Source: DYGX01 sp035325905 (GTDB lineage Bacteria > Chloroflexota > Anaerolineae > Aggregatilineales > Aggregatilineaceae). Taken from it: a stretch of 64,000 nucleotides of DNA. The stretch is taken from assembly GCA_035325905.1 (NCBI GenBank), contig DAOKYY010000003.1, forward strand, positions 1-64,000, read 5' to 3'. The translations under genes were made by a program, and so were the position numbers. Shown piece by piece: positions 34,536-42,932 of the stretch (position 1 is its first letter; the number at the start of each line of letters is the position of its first letter). The notes under the pieces were generated by a model. The model was not told the DNA's origin, searched no databases, and saw only the letters and a list, made by a program, of their open reading frames with translations.

Positions 34536-35888
34536 TTGGCCGTTGTTAAAGTGATTGGCGGCGGGCTGGCCGGGTCGGAAGCGGCCTGGCAGCTGGCCGC
34601 GCGCGGCCTGGACGTTGAGCTGTATGAGATGCGCCCGGTCCGCACGACCCCCGCGCATGTGACGGACTGGCTGAGCGAGCTGGTGTGCAGCAACTCGCTC
34701 GGCTCGGACCTGCCCGACCGCGCGCCGGGCGTGCTCAAGGCTGAATTGCGGCGGCTCGGCTCGCTGCTGCTGCGCTGCGCCGAAGAAGCCGCGGTTCCGG
34801 CGGGCGGGGCGCTGGCGGTGGACCGCGACCTGTTCGCCCGGCGGGTAACGGAACAGATCGCCGCGCACCCGCGCATCCGCCTGATCCGCGAAGAGGTGAC
34901 GCGCCTCCCCGCTGGCCCGGCCGTGATCGCAACTGGCCCGCTGACCGCGCCGGCGCTCGCCGCCGAGATCGCGGCGCTGGTCGGCGAGGAACACCTGTAT
35001 TTCTACGATGCCATCGCGCCGATGGTCGAGGCGGATACCATCAACATGGACATCGCTTTCCGCGCCAGCCGCTACGGGCGCGGCGAGGACGCCGCCGGGG
35101 ATTACATCAACTGCCCGATGACGCGCGAGGAGTACGAGACCTTCGTCGACGCGCTGCTGGCGGCGGAGCTGATCGATCTGAAAGATTTCGAGCGCGACGA
35201 TCCGCTGTTCTTCGAGGGCTGCCTGCCGGTCGAGCGGCTGGCGGCGCGCGGGCGCGAGGCGCTGGCGTTCGGGCCGCTGCGCCCGGTCGGGCTGCGCGAT
35301 CCGCGCACCGGGCGGCGCCCCTATGCCGTCGTGCAGCTTAGGCAGGACAACCTGGCCGGGACGCTCTACAACGTCGTCGGGTTCCAGACTAACCTGCGCT
35401 ACGGCGAGCAGCAGCGCGTGCTGCGCCTGATTCCGGGGCTGGAGCGCGCGGAATTCTCGCGCTACGGGCAGATGCACCGCAACACGTTTATCAACTCGCC
35501 GCTGCACCTGCGCCCGACGCTGCAATTTCGCGACCGCGATGACCTGTTTTTCGCCGGGCAGATCACCGGCGTCGAAGGCTACGTGGGCAACATCGGGACC
35601 GGGCTGCTGGCCGGGATCAACGCGGCGCGGCGGGTCGCGGGGTGCGCTCCGTGGACGCTGCCGCGCGAGACCATGCTCGGCGCGCTGTGCTATTACGTCA
35701 CGCACGCCGCGCCGGGCGATTTCCAGCCGATGAAGGCGAATTTCGGCATCCTGCCGCCGCTCGACAACCCGCCGCGCGGCAAGCGCGAGCGCGCCCAGGC
35801 GTATGCGGCGCGCGCCGCCGAGGCGCTCGACGCGTTTCTGGCCGGTCAGCCCTGCGCGGCGCTCGAAGAAAGGACTGTCTCCGGCTGA
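34536..35888 (+). CDS. trmFO: Folate/FAD-dependent tRNA (uracil-5-)-methyltransferase TrmFO
   Basis: Makes ribothymidine at position 54 of tRNAs using methylenetetrahydrofolate and FAD. The 450-residue protein starts with the FAD-binding VIGGGLAGSEAAWQLA and has the family segments LYEMRPVRTTPAH, ELVCSNSLGSD, YDAIAPMVE, GCLPVE, ALAFGPLRPVGL and FFAGQITGVEGYVG. The start is a TTG at 34536 with GAAGAGGG upstream; no ATG gives the full FAD motif. hflX starts one base after the stop codon, so the two are coupled. Confidence 0.96.
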   Translation: MAVVKVIGGGLAGSEAAWQLAARGLDVELYEMRPVRTTPAHVTDWLSELVCSNSLGSDLPDRAPGVLKAELRRLGSLLLRCAEEAAVPAGGALAVDRDLFARRVTEQIAAHPRIRLIREEVTRLPAGPAVIATGPLTAPALAAEIAALVGEEHLYFYDAIAPMVEADTINMDIAFRASRYGRGEDAAGDYINCPMTREEYETFVDALLAAELIDLKDFERDDPLFFEGCLPVERLAARGREALAFGPLRPVGLRDPRTGRRPYAVVQLRQDNLAGTLYNVVGFQTNLRYGEQQRVLRLIPGLERAEFSRYGQMHRNTFINSPLHLRPTLQFRDRDDLFFAGQITGVEGYVGNIGTGLLAGINAARRVAGCAPWTLPRETMLGALCYYVTHAAPGDFQPMKANFGILPPLDNPPRGKRERAQAYAARAAEALDAFLAGQPCAALEERTVSG

Positions 35889-35889
35889 C

Positions 35890-37191
35890 GTGGAAACGAC
35901 CAACTCTACTCCCAACCGGGCGCTGCTGGTCGGCGCCGAAGTGCGCGGCAGCCGCCCGCTGTTCGCGGTCGAAGATTCCGTGGACGAGCTGGCGCTGCTG
36001 GCAAGCACCGCCGGCGTGACCGTCGTCGGGCGTGTGGTGCAGCGCGTGGCGCAGATCGACCCGGCGACGTTTATCGGCTCCGGCAAGCTCGAAGAAGTGA
36101 TCGAGCGGGTCGCCGAGACCGGCGCCGACATGGTGATCTTCGACGACGAGCTTTCGCCGCGCCACCAGCGCGAGCTTGAGAAGCGGCTCGGCGACGAGGT
36201 GCAGGTCATCGACCGCTCGGCGCTGATCCTCGAAATCTTCTCGCAGCACGCCCGCACGCGCGAAGGCGCGCTCCAGGTCGAGCTGGCGCAGTACGAGTAC
36301 CGCCTGCCGCGCCTGACCCGCCAGTGGACGCATCTGGCGCGCCAGGCCGGGGGTGGAGCGGCGCGCGGCGGGGCGGCGGGCGTCGGGCTGCGCGGCCCCG
36401 GCGAGACGCAGCTTGAGGTCGACCGCCGCGAGATTCGCCAGCGCATCACGCATTTGAAGGAAGAACTTGAAGCGGTCCGCGCGCACCGCCAGCGCCATCG
36501 CACGCAGCGCACACGGGCCGGAATCCCAACCGTCGCGCTGGCTGGCTACACCAACGCCGGAAAGTCCACTTTGTTGAACGCGTTGTCCGGGGCGGATGTT
36601 TATGTCGCCAACCAGCTGTTCGCCACGCTCGACCCGACCACGCGCCGGATCGAGCTGCCGAGCGGGCGCGTGGTGCTGCTATCGGACACGGTCGGGTTCA
36701 TCCAGAAGCTGCCGGTCACGCTCGTCGCCGCCTTCCGCGCCACGCTGGAAGAAGTGGTCGAGGCGGATTTGCTGCTGCACGTGGTGGACATCAGCGATCC
36801 GCACGCCTGGGACCAGATCGACGTGGTCGAGGACACGCTGGCCGGGCTGGACGCGACGCGAATTCCCAAAATCCTGATCTTGAATAAGATTGATCGTGGA
36901 GAGCAGGCGCTCCCGCCCTCGTTGCACGACCTGGGCTATCGCGCCATTGTCCGCACCTCGGCCACAAAGGGCAGGGGGCTGGACGATCTACTCGAAGCCA
37001 TCGGCCAGACGTTGCGCGATGCGCTGGTGGCGCTGACGGCGCTGATCCCCTACACGCAGGGCGAGTTGCTGGCGGCGATCCACGAGGCGGGCGTCGTCCA
37101 GAGCGAGACGCACACCGAGCGTGGCGTCGAGGTGAAGGCGCTGGTCCCGCCCCGGCTGGCGGGGCGTCTGGATGCTTACCGAAAGCTATAA
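35890..37191 (+). CDS. hflX: Ribosome-associated GTPase HflX
   Basis: GTPase that splits stalled or stressed ribosomes. The 433-residue protein has the glycine-rich HflX N-domain (FIGSGKLEEV; GLRGPGETQLEVDRR around residues 165-185), a coiled linker and the G domain: G1 GYTNAGKSTLLN (about 219-230), G3 DTVGF and G4 NKID. I chose the GTG at 35890 right after the trmFO stop; in-frame sequence further upstream lies inside trmFO. It is co-transcribed with trmFO, linking tRNA modification with ribosome rescue. Confidence 0.95.
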   Translation: METTNSTPNRALLVGAEVRGSRPLFAVEDSVDELALLASTAGVTVVGRVVQRVAQIDPATFIGSGKLEEVIERVAETGADMVIFDDELSPRHQRELEKRLGDEVQVIDRSALILEIFSQHARTREGALQVELAQYEYRLPRLTRQWTHLARQAGGGAARGGAAGVGLRGPGETQLEVDRREIRQRITHLKEELEAVRAHRQRHRTQRTRAGIPTVALAGYTNAGKSTLLNALSGADVYVANQLFATLDPTTRRIELPSGRVVLLSDTVGFIQKLPVTLVAAFRATLEEVVEADLLLHVVDISDPHAWDQIDVVEDTLAGLDATRIPKILILNKIDRGEQALPPSLHDLGYRAIVRTSATKGRGLDDLLEAIGQTLRDALVALTALIPYTQGELLAAIHEAGVVQSETHTERGVEVKALVPPRLAGRLDAYRKL

Positions 37192-37252
37192 CGCGATATT
37201 ATAGATTGTCTATAGTTCTTATAGTTAGGCCCCGGAAAGGCTGATTGCGGCC

Positions 37253-37552
37253 ATGTTTCGCCCGATTTCGCACCGGATCGACTCCTCACGGCGGCTTAGC
37301 CGCCTGATCAACCGCGTATCCTCGCTGATGGCGACGCAGCGCGGCCTGCTGCTGCTGGTTGGGACCGTGCTCGTCACGCTTGGCTTCGCCGCGCAGGGGC
37401 TGGTGATCGCGCTGCTAGTCTCGCGCTACGCCTATTCAAGCGCCTTGTATTGGCTGTGCCTGCCGTCGGCGCTGCTGTTCCTCGGCGTGCTGGCCGGGTT
37501 CGTCGGGATCATGCTCGCCACGCCGCTCGGCCAGGGCTACAAGGACAAGTAG
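37253..37552 (+). CDS. Small two-helix membrane protein, unknown
   Basis: A 99-residue protein with a basic N-terminus, then two hydrophobic segments (about residues 31-54 and 63-89) and a short polar C-terminus. AAAGG lies 14 bases before the ATG. It follows hflX by 61 bp in a stretch with three TATAG repeats that may contain its own promoter. It converges with the TIR-recombinase gene, with only 10 bp between stops. No family recognised. Confidence 0.7.
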   Translation: MFRPISHRIDSSRRLSRLINRVSSLMATQRGLLLLVGTVLVTLGFAAQGLVIALLVSRYAYSSALYWLCLPSALLFLGVLAGFVGIMLATPLGQGYKDK

Positions 37553-37562
37553 CGTCCGCGCG

Positions 37563-39029
37563 TTACTCTTCGTCGCCGGGGCCGGGCAGGCCGATCTGGC
37601 GCGTGGCCTCGTCCACGCGCTGCGGGTCGGTGTGCGCGTAATAGGCCCGTGTTGTCTCCACCGAGCGGTGCCCCAGATAGTCCTGCACCACGTCGAGCGG
37701 CGTCCCGGCGTTGATCAGCTGCGTCGCGCGCCAGTGCCGGAAGTCGTGCGGCGTGATGTTTTTCAGGCCCAGGGCGCGCGCGGCGCGCTGCACCACGCGC
37801 CAGGCGACGGTGCGGCCCATGCGCGCGCCGTCGAAGCGCCGGTCGTGGCTGACGAACAGCGCGGCGCGGCCTTTGGTGGCGCGCAGGCTCGCGCCGCGCG
37901 CCTCAAGATACTGCCGGATGGCGGGCAGCGCGTGCAGAAAGCGCAGCTGGTAGGTGTGCCCGCCTTTGGCGCTGACCTCGACGCGCAACACCTCGCCGCG
38001 ATCGAGGTAGCGGACCGGGAAGTCGTCCACGTCCAGGCTCAGAATCTCGCTGATGCGCCCGCCGGACTCGGCCAGCGCGTGCAGCAGGGCGCGGTTGCGC
38101 AGGCGCGTCAGCTCCCAGCGGTGGATGCTGTCCGGATCGGCGTCGGGTTTTTGCAGGTGCGGCGGGCGCGGCTGCTGGTCGAAGTAATAGATCAGTTCCT
38201 CGATGTGATCGGGCGGCTGCGGCGGGCCGCTGCGCCGGGGCCGGCCGCGCAGCTCGTCGCGCACGATGCGCTTGGCTTTGGCGAGTGGGAACTCTGGCGG
38301 CAGCCAGCCGTGATCGTCCATGAACTGGAACCAGTTCTGAATGCCCGCCAGCCGCAATTCGACCGTGGCGACCTGATAGGGGCGCTTGTCCCGGGGCGCG
38401 CCGGAGCTTTCGGACAGCATCCATTCCGCGAAATGCAGGAAGATCGGCGCGTCTTCGGCGCTCAGCGCGTTTAATGGCGTATCGTCCGGGGCGACACGCA
38501 CGCGCCCATGGATTGGCAGGCGTCCACGCTGGGACCGATCGCCCAGAAAATCGAGGAACAGCTCGATCGCGCGGGCGTACGCGGCGATGGTATTGGCCGA
38601 TTTGAGCGTTGCGCGCTGGAGATAGGCGTCGCGCCCGGCTCCGAACGTGCGTTCTATGGGGGTCGATGCGGCACGCGAACGAATGTTCTGTAGCGCGATC
38701 CCGTGATCCCGCGTGGCGTCGATCACCTCCAACGCCTGGACGAACCAGGGGATCGGCTGGGTAGGGTAGACCAGGATCGGAAAAAGGCGGATGCCGCGCT
38801 GGCGCGCGCTCAGGCAAATATCCCGCATCGCGGCTGACTCGGCGCTGTGCGGGCTGATCAGCGCGACGACAGCGGAGACGACGGCCGGATCGAGATCGGC
38901 AGAAGCAGGTTCGAATGCTTCGTCAGAAATCAGGCGCGGCGTGCTGTCCGTCCGATCGTGCAGGCGCCGCGCGTAATGCCGGGCTAATGGGGTGTCCAGC
39001 TCGCTGTGGACGATGATAATCTGGCCCAT
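37563..39029 (-). CDS. TIR-like domain fused to a tyrosine recombinase
   Basis: A 488-residue fusion. Residues 1-110 look like a TIR domain: the opening strand IIIVHSELDTPLARHYARRL, the SAVVALISPHSAES segment and the PILVYPTQPIPWFVQALEVID end match the TIR order. The usual catalytic Glu of NAD-cleaving TIRs appears lost (AAMRDIC at about 66-72). Residues 125-255 are a SAM-like core-binding domain and 280-480 a tyrosine recombinase domain with the full catalytic set: Arg in SGGRISE, Lys in SAKGG, HDFRH, the His of YLGHRS and the nucleophile Tyr in TRAYYAH. It should cut and rejoin DNA. No phage or transposon genes adjoin it. An 11-bp inverted repeat lies 15-60 bp upstream. Both halves are well supported; the fusion is continuous with no frameshift. 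Confidence 0.85.
   Translation of the reverse strand: MGQIIIVHSELDTPLARHYARRLHDRTDSTPRLISDEAFEPASADLDPAVVSAVVALISPHSAESAAMRDICLSARQRGIRLFPILVYPTQPIPWFVQALEVIDATRDHGIALQNIRSRAASTPIERTFGAGRDAYLQRATLKSANTIAAYARAIELFLDFLGDRSQRGRLPIHGRVRVAPDDTPLNALSAEDAPIFLHFAEWMLSESSGAPRDKRPYQVATVELRLAGIQNWFQFMDDHGWLPPEFPLAKAKRIVRDELRGRPRRSGPPQPPDHIEELIYYFDQQPRPPHLQKPDADPDSIHRWELTRLRNRALLHALAESGGRISEILSLDVDDFPVRYLDRGEVLRVEVSAKGGHTYQLRFLHALPAIRQYLEARGASLRATKGRAALFVSHDRRFDGARMGRTVAWRVVQRAARALGLKNITPHDFRHWRATQLINAGTPLDVVQDYLGHRSVETTRAYYAHTDPQRVDEATRQIGLPGPGDEE
38643..38688 (+). promoter_or_regulatory. Pair of LexA-like dyads inside the TIR-recombinase gene
   Basis: GAACGTGCGTTC (38643-38654) and GAACGAATGTTC (38677-38688) both fit GAACRNRYGTTY, with centres 34 bp apart, at codons for about residues 114-129, exactly the junction of the TIR and recombinase domains. 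They could regulate an internal promoter or be recombinase or repressor binding sites; they could also be chance. Confidence 0.3.
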
Positions 39030-39043
39030 CCTCGCCTCATTTC

Positions 39044-39089
39044 TGTAACATAAGAAACATGGCTACTACATTTGATAACTTATGTTACA
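39044..39089. promoter_or_regulatory. 11-bp perfect inverted repeat upstream of the TIR-recombinase gene
   Basis: TGTAACATAAG (39044-39054) and CTTATGTTACA (39079-39089) are exact reverse complements, separated by 24 bp of AT-rich sequence that contrasts with the GC-rich genome. The left arm begins 15 bp upstream of the ATG at 39029. It is a candidate operator for autoregulation or a recombinase-binding site; the spacer is longer than the 6-8 bp of classical tyrosine recombinase core sites. Confidence 0.6.
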
Positions 39090-39367
39090 TCTATATCGAT
39101 TCAGGCGCAAGACTCGCCCTCTGCCCTGCCTAGCGTCTCGTAGCGCCGCGTTAGTTTCTCGCGCGTTGCCACTCCCGGCCACGATCCTCCTAGAGACCGC
39201 GTTCGCCACGTCGGTAGGCGCTACCGGCCGTGCTCTGGCTCCAGCCCTACGCTGGTTTGCCTCGAAAACCACGCAGAGACGGGCCGATATACGCTCTGAT
39301 GAGCCGATTGGTCACTATGTAAGAGTCTTTTACTGCGCTATGACATGTGCTTAGTATGTGATTTTGT
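39090..39367. other. Intergenic stretch without recognisable gene
   Basis: Between the TIR-recombinase inverted repeat and the cobalamin adenosyltransferase stop. It contains two short open frames on opposite strands, but neither has a Shine-Dalgarno, family motif or plausible protein composition. The right end (about 39310-39367) is AT-rich. I see no RNA gene, promoter of note or transposon end. Confidence 0.5.
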
Positions 39368-39919
39368 CTAGCGTTCAGGCGACTGCCAGGGAGACTCCGG
39401 CTCCCCGGCGTCCTGATTCGCGACGCGCGCCGCGACGAACAGCCAGTCGGAAAGCCGGTTGAGATAGCGCAGCGTCTCGTCGTTCAACGCTTCTTGCGCG
39501 CTGAGCGCCACCAGCCAGCGCTCGGCGCGGCGGCAGACCACGCGCGCCTGGTGCAGGAACGCCCCGCCGAGCGCCCCTCCCGGCAGAATGAAGTTGCGCA
39601 GTTCGGGCAGCGCGGCCTGCCACGCGTCAATCTCCGCTTCCAGCCGCGCGGTCATCTCCGGCGTGACGCGCACCAGCCATTTCGGCTGCGCGTCGAGCGG
39701 CGTGGCGAGGTCCGCCCCCACGGTAAACAGCTCCGCCTGGACGCGAATCAGCGGCACGGCGACCGATCCCCCTACCCCCGCGGCGGCTGCGAGGCCGAGC
39801 ACGGCGTTCAATTCGTCGACGGTGCCGTAGGCGTGCAGCCGCAAGTGGCTCTTGCTGACACGTCCCCCGGCGAACAGACTGGTTTCGCCTTCGTCTCCGC
39901 TGCGGGTGTAGATCTTCAT
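39368..39919 (-). CDS. pduO: Cob(I)yrinic acid a,c-diamide / cob(I)alamin adenosyltransferase, PduO type
   Basis: Adenosylates cob(I)alamin with ATP to make coenzyme B12. The 183-residue protein has the PduO-type N-terminus MKIYTRSGDEGETSLFAG, the HLRLHAYGTVDELNA segment and the C-terminal RVVCRRAERWLVAL and YLNRLSDWLFVAAR helices that form the trimer active site. The start at 39919 has AGGAGG seven bases upstream and overlaps the stop of the sensor kinase by 4 bp. Its place at the end of a ribokinase-regulator-kinase operon is not functionally obvious. Confidence 0.95.
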   Translation of the reverse strand: MKIYTRSGDEGETSLFAGGRVSKSHLRLHAYGTVDELNAVLGLAAAAGVGGSVAVPLIRVQAELFTVGADLATPLDAQPKWLVRVTPEMTARLEAEIDAWQAALPELRNFILPGGALGGAFLHQARVVCRRAERWLVALSAQEALNDETLRYLNRLSDWLFVAARVANQDAGEPESPWQSPER

Positions 39920-42165
39920 CGTGTCTCCTCCTGTTTCGTCCCGGCCAGCTCCGGCTCGATTAGCAGCGGCAGGCGCACGCGGACAGTCGTTCCCTGCTCC
40001 GGCGCGCTTTCGAGCGCGACGGTGCCGTGGTGCGACCGGATGATCGTCTGCACCAGGCTGAGGCCCAGGCCCGACCCGCCAAGCGGCCCGGTGCCGGAGC
40101 GTTTTCCGCGATAGAACCGGTCGAAGACGCGCGGAAGCTCCTCCGGCGCGATCCCGATCCCGGTGTCCACGATCACGATCTCGGCGCACCGCCCGGCTGT
40201 CTGCGCCTGAACGGTGACGCTCCCCCCCGGCGGCGTAAACTTGAGCGCGTTATCGACCAGGTTGGCGAACGCCTGCCCAAGCTGCTGCGCGTCGCCCAGC
40301 ACCGGCGGAATCGGCTCCGGCACCTCCAGCCGCAGCGTCAGCCGCTTGGTGTGCGCCTGGCTGCCCATCTCGAGCACGACGCGCCGCAGGATTTCGTCCA
40401 GAGCGCACGGCTCCAGCGCGGGCGCGCCGGACTGCGCACGCTCCAGATTGAGGATGCCGCTGATGATGCGATACATCCGGTTCAGCTGCGTCCAGATGGT
40501 GTTGATGTATTCGCGCATGTCGTCGGTGAAGACCGGCTGGCCGTCCTCGGTCAGCAGCTCCAGGTAGCTCATCGCCGCCTGAAGCGGGTTCTTCAGGTCG
40601 TGGCTGGTCATCTGGATCATCTGGCTTTTGAGCCGGTCCAGCTCTTTAAGCTGCGTCACGTCGTTCAGCACGCCGACCCAGCCGGCGGCGCGCGGCTTGT
40701 TGATCTCGGCCACGTGGCAGAGGTACGTGCGCCCCTGCGCGTTTAGCTCGTAGATGAACACGCGCTGGCGGCGCAGGGATCGCAGCGCCTCGCGCAGGTT
40801 CGGCGGGAGGAACGCGCGCGGCGCCAGCGCGGTCAGGGGCTGCCCGGCGGGATCGCTTCCCCCCTGCCCCAGCAAGGCCGTCGCCGCCGGGTTGGCGAAC
40901 AGCACCCGCAGCCCGCGATCGATCGCGATCACCGGGTTCTCGGTGCTGGTCAGCACCGTCTCAAGCTGGCTCATCGCGCCTGCCAGATCGGACGACAGCT
41001 CGCGCTCCGCCTCGAACAACCGGCTGTTGGTGATCGCGACCGCCGCCTGCGGACCGAGCAGCTCCAACAAGTGCATGTCGTCGCGGTTGAACAGCCGCCC
41101 CTGCCGCCCCTGCGCCACCAATAGCACGCCGACGACTTCCCCGCCGAACATCAGCGGCGCGGCGATCACCGCCCCGAACGCTTTGCTGGCCCAGGGCATA
41201 TCTTGCGAGCCTTGCCACTCGCCGTGATAGTTGTCCACGCGCCGGCCCCGCCGCTCCAGCGCGACCGTGCCAACGACCGCCTGCCCTAGCGGAATCTCGA
41301 TGCCCACGTATTGTTCCGGCAGGTTGTGGACCGCTGCCAGCCGCAGCGCCGAATCGTGTTTCAGGTAGATCGCCCCGCCGTCCGCCTCCAGCAGGCCAAC
41401 CGCCTGCGCCGTGATGGTGGACAGCGTCTCGGTCAGCCGCAGGCGGCTGGTGATCGCGATGCCGACATCGCGCACGGCCTCAAGCTGCTTGGCGCGCCCC
41501 AGCAGGGGTATCATGATCTGGTGGCGGACGATGGCGTAGCTCATCAGGAGCACGGCTACCGCGCTGACGATTTCCGGCACGCCGAGCGTGCGGAAGCGCG
41601 GGCTGAGCAGGCTGAATAGCTGCGCGACGGAGAACAGCAGCACGCCGCTCACCAGCGCGGGCGCGCGCACCCGCCGCCGGTTGCCCCAGATCACCGCGAT
41701 CGTCGCGAGCAGAAAGGTCAGGTAGAGCGCGATGCTCGGCGTGTCAAACCGGTACAAGAGCGCGCCGCCCGGCTCGACCTGGTACGCGCGCGGCGCGCCG
41801 GACAGCCATAGCAGAAGCTGCGTGCTGAAGACCAGCGCCAGCCCAACCAGCGCGATCGTGCGGAACCAGCGCGCCCGCACGCCGCCGGCCACCGCGCTGT
41901 AGGTGTAGAGCGTCAGCGTGGACGCGCTGAAGCCCATGTCGAGCAGGCGCAGCCCGGCCTGGATCGTCCCTGGCCCGGCGTTGACATAGGCCGCCGCGCG
42001 GCTCAGCAGCGAGCCAGACGCCCAGATCAGCGCCGAGAACAGGAACAGCGCGAAATAGCGGTTGGCGGTGCTGTTCGGGTCCTGCCACAGGACGAGGATC
42101 AGCAGGCCGAGCGCCAGGGCCAGCGTCAGACCGTTAAACAGCAGCGCGAGATTGTTGGCGATCAT
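39916..42165 (-). CDS. Membrane sensor histidine kinase with GAF and PAS domains
   Basis: A 749-residue kinase. The N-terminus has about seven membrane helices (residues 5-217), the arrangement of the histidine-kinase 7TM sensor module, then GAF (about 230-385), PAS (about 400-505), HisKA with H522 in TSHDLKNPLQ, and an HATPase domain ending with GSGLGLSLVQTI and GTTVRVRLP. It is downstream of the OmpR-type regulator by 36 bp and overlaps the PduO gene by 4 bp, so regulator and kinase form a cognate pair. The signal is unknown; the membrane module and GAF suggest a small molecule. Confidence 0.93.
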   Translation of the reverse strand: MIANNLALLFNGLTLALALGLLILVLWQDPNSTANRYFALFLFSALIWASGSLLSRAAAYVNAGPGTIQAGLRLLDMGFSASTLTLYTYSAVAGGVRARWFRTIALVGLALVFSTQLLLWLSGAPRAYQVEPGGALLYRFDTPSIALYLTFLLATIAVIWGNRRRVRAPALVSGVLLFSVAQLFSLLSPRFRTLGVPEIVSAVAVLLMSYAIVRHQIMIPLLGRAKQLEAVRDVGIAITSRLRLTETLSTITAQAVGLLEADGGAIYLKHDSALRLAAVHNLPEQYVGIEIPLGQAVVGTVALERRGRRVDNYHGEWQGSQDMPWASKAFGAVIAAPLMFGGEVVGVLLVAQGRQGRLFNRDDMHLLELLGPQAAVAITNSRLFEAERELSSDLAGAMSQLETVLTSTENPVIAIDRGLRVLFANPAATALLGQGGSDPAGQPLTALAPRAFLPPNLREALRSLRRQRVFIYELNAQGRTYLCHVAEINKPRAAGWVGVLNDVTQLKELDRLKSQMIQMTSHDLKNPLQAAMSYLELLTEDGQPVFTDDMREYINTIWTQLNRMYRIISGILNLERAQSGAPALEPCALDEILRRVVLEMGSQAHTKRLTLRLEVPEPIPPVLGDAQQLGQAFANLVDNALKFTPPGGSVTVQAQTAGRCAEIVIVDTGIGIAPEELPRVFDRFYRGKRSGTGPLGGSGLGLSLVQTIIRSHHGTVALESAPEQGTTVRVRLPLLIEPELAGTKQEETR

Positions 42166-42201
42166 CGGCGGGCGCCTGCGCGATCGGGCCGCGCGACCGG
42201 G

Positions 42202-42900
42202 CTAGCGGTTGGGCTGCTTCTCGAAGCGGTAGCCGACGCGGTGCTCGGTCAGGATGTAGATCGGGTTGGCCGGGTCCGGCTCGATTTTGCGCCGGAGCTG
42301 GCTGATATAAACGCGGGGGTAATACACGTCGTCGGCGTACTCTGGCCCCCAGACCTGCTCCAGCAGCTCGCGCTGGGGCACGACGCGGCCCGCGTATTCG
42401 TGCAGCACGGCCAGCAGCTTGAACTCGGTGGGCGTCAGATGGACCTTCTGATTGTCCACGAACACGTGGCGGCGCTGAAGGTCGATGCACAGGTAGCCGT
42501 CGTTATAGCCGGACTCGGCCTCGGCGGCGGTCATCTGGGCGCGGCGCAGCAACGCCTGGACCCGCGCGACGAACTCGTTGAGACGCACGGGCTTGACCAG
42601 GTACTCGTCCGCGCCCGCGTTCAGCCCCTCGACGATGTCATTCTCGGTGATAGCCTGCGCCGAGAGCATCATGACCGGCGTCTCGGCCACCTCGCGGATG
42701 CGCTGGCAGACCGTCAAGCCGTCCATCTCCGGCATCACGATGTCGAGAATGACCAGATCGGGCCGCTCGGCGTGGAAGGCGCGCAACCCTTCGAGGCCGC
42801 TCCCGGCCAGCGCCACCTGAAACCCTTCGCGCTGGAGCTTGCGCCCCAGGGCGTCGCGAATCGCGAGTTCGTCGTCAACCAGCAGGACTTTCGCGGGCAT
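42202..42900 (-). CDS. OmpR/PhoB-family response regulator
   Basis: A 232-residue two-component regulator: receiver domain (1-118; phospho-acceptor D53 in ILDIVMPEMDG, conserved Lys in LVKPVR) and a winged-helix DNA-binding domain (about 130-228; LTPTEFKLLAVL, QVWGPEYADDVYYPRVYISQLRRKIE, GVGYRF-type wing). I chose the ATG at 42900, with GGGGGG a few bases upstream; in-frame sequence beyond it overlaps the ribokinase end. Partner of the kinase immediately downstream. Confidence 0.95.
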   Translation of the reverse strand: MPAKVLLVDDELAIRDALGRKLQREGFQVALAGSGLEGLRAFHAERPDLVILDIVMPEMDGLTVCQRIREVAETPVMMLSAQAITENDIVEGLNAGADEYLVKPVRLNEFVARVQALLRRAQMTAAEAESGYNDGYLCIDLQRRHVFVDNQKVHLTPTEFKLLAVLHEYAGRVVPQRELLEQVWGPEYADDVYYPRVYISQLRRKIEPDPANPIYILTEHRVGYRFEKQPNR

Positions 42901-42932
42901 GGTTCCCCCCACCCTCTCTCTCACCTGGTCGA

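Noticed and set aside
37563..39029. Prophage or integrative element around the TIR-recombinase
   Set aside because: Genes on both sides (hflX operon, cobalamin adenosyltransferase) are ordinary chromosomal genes and there are no phage, conjugation or excisionase genes nearby.
39082..39354. Small open frames in the gap beside the TIR-recombinase
   Set aside because: No Shine-Dalgarno, no recognisable motif and low-complexity composition on both strands; more likely chance.
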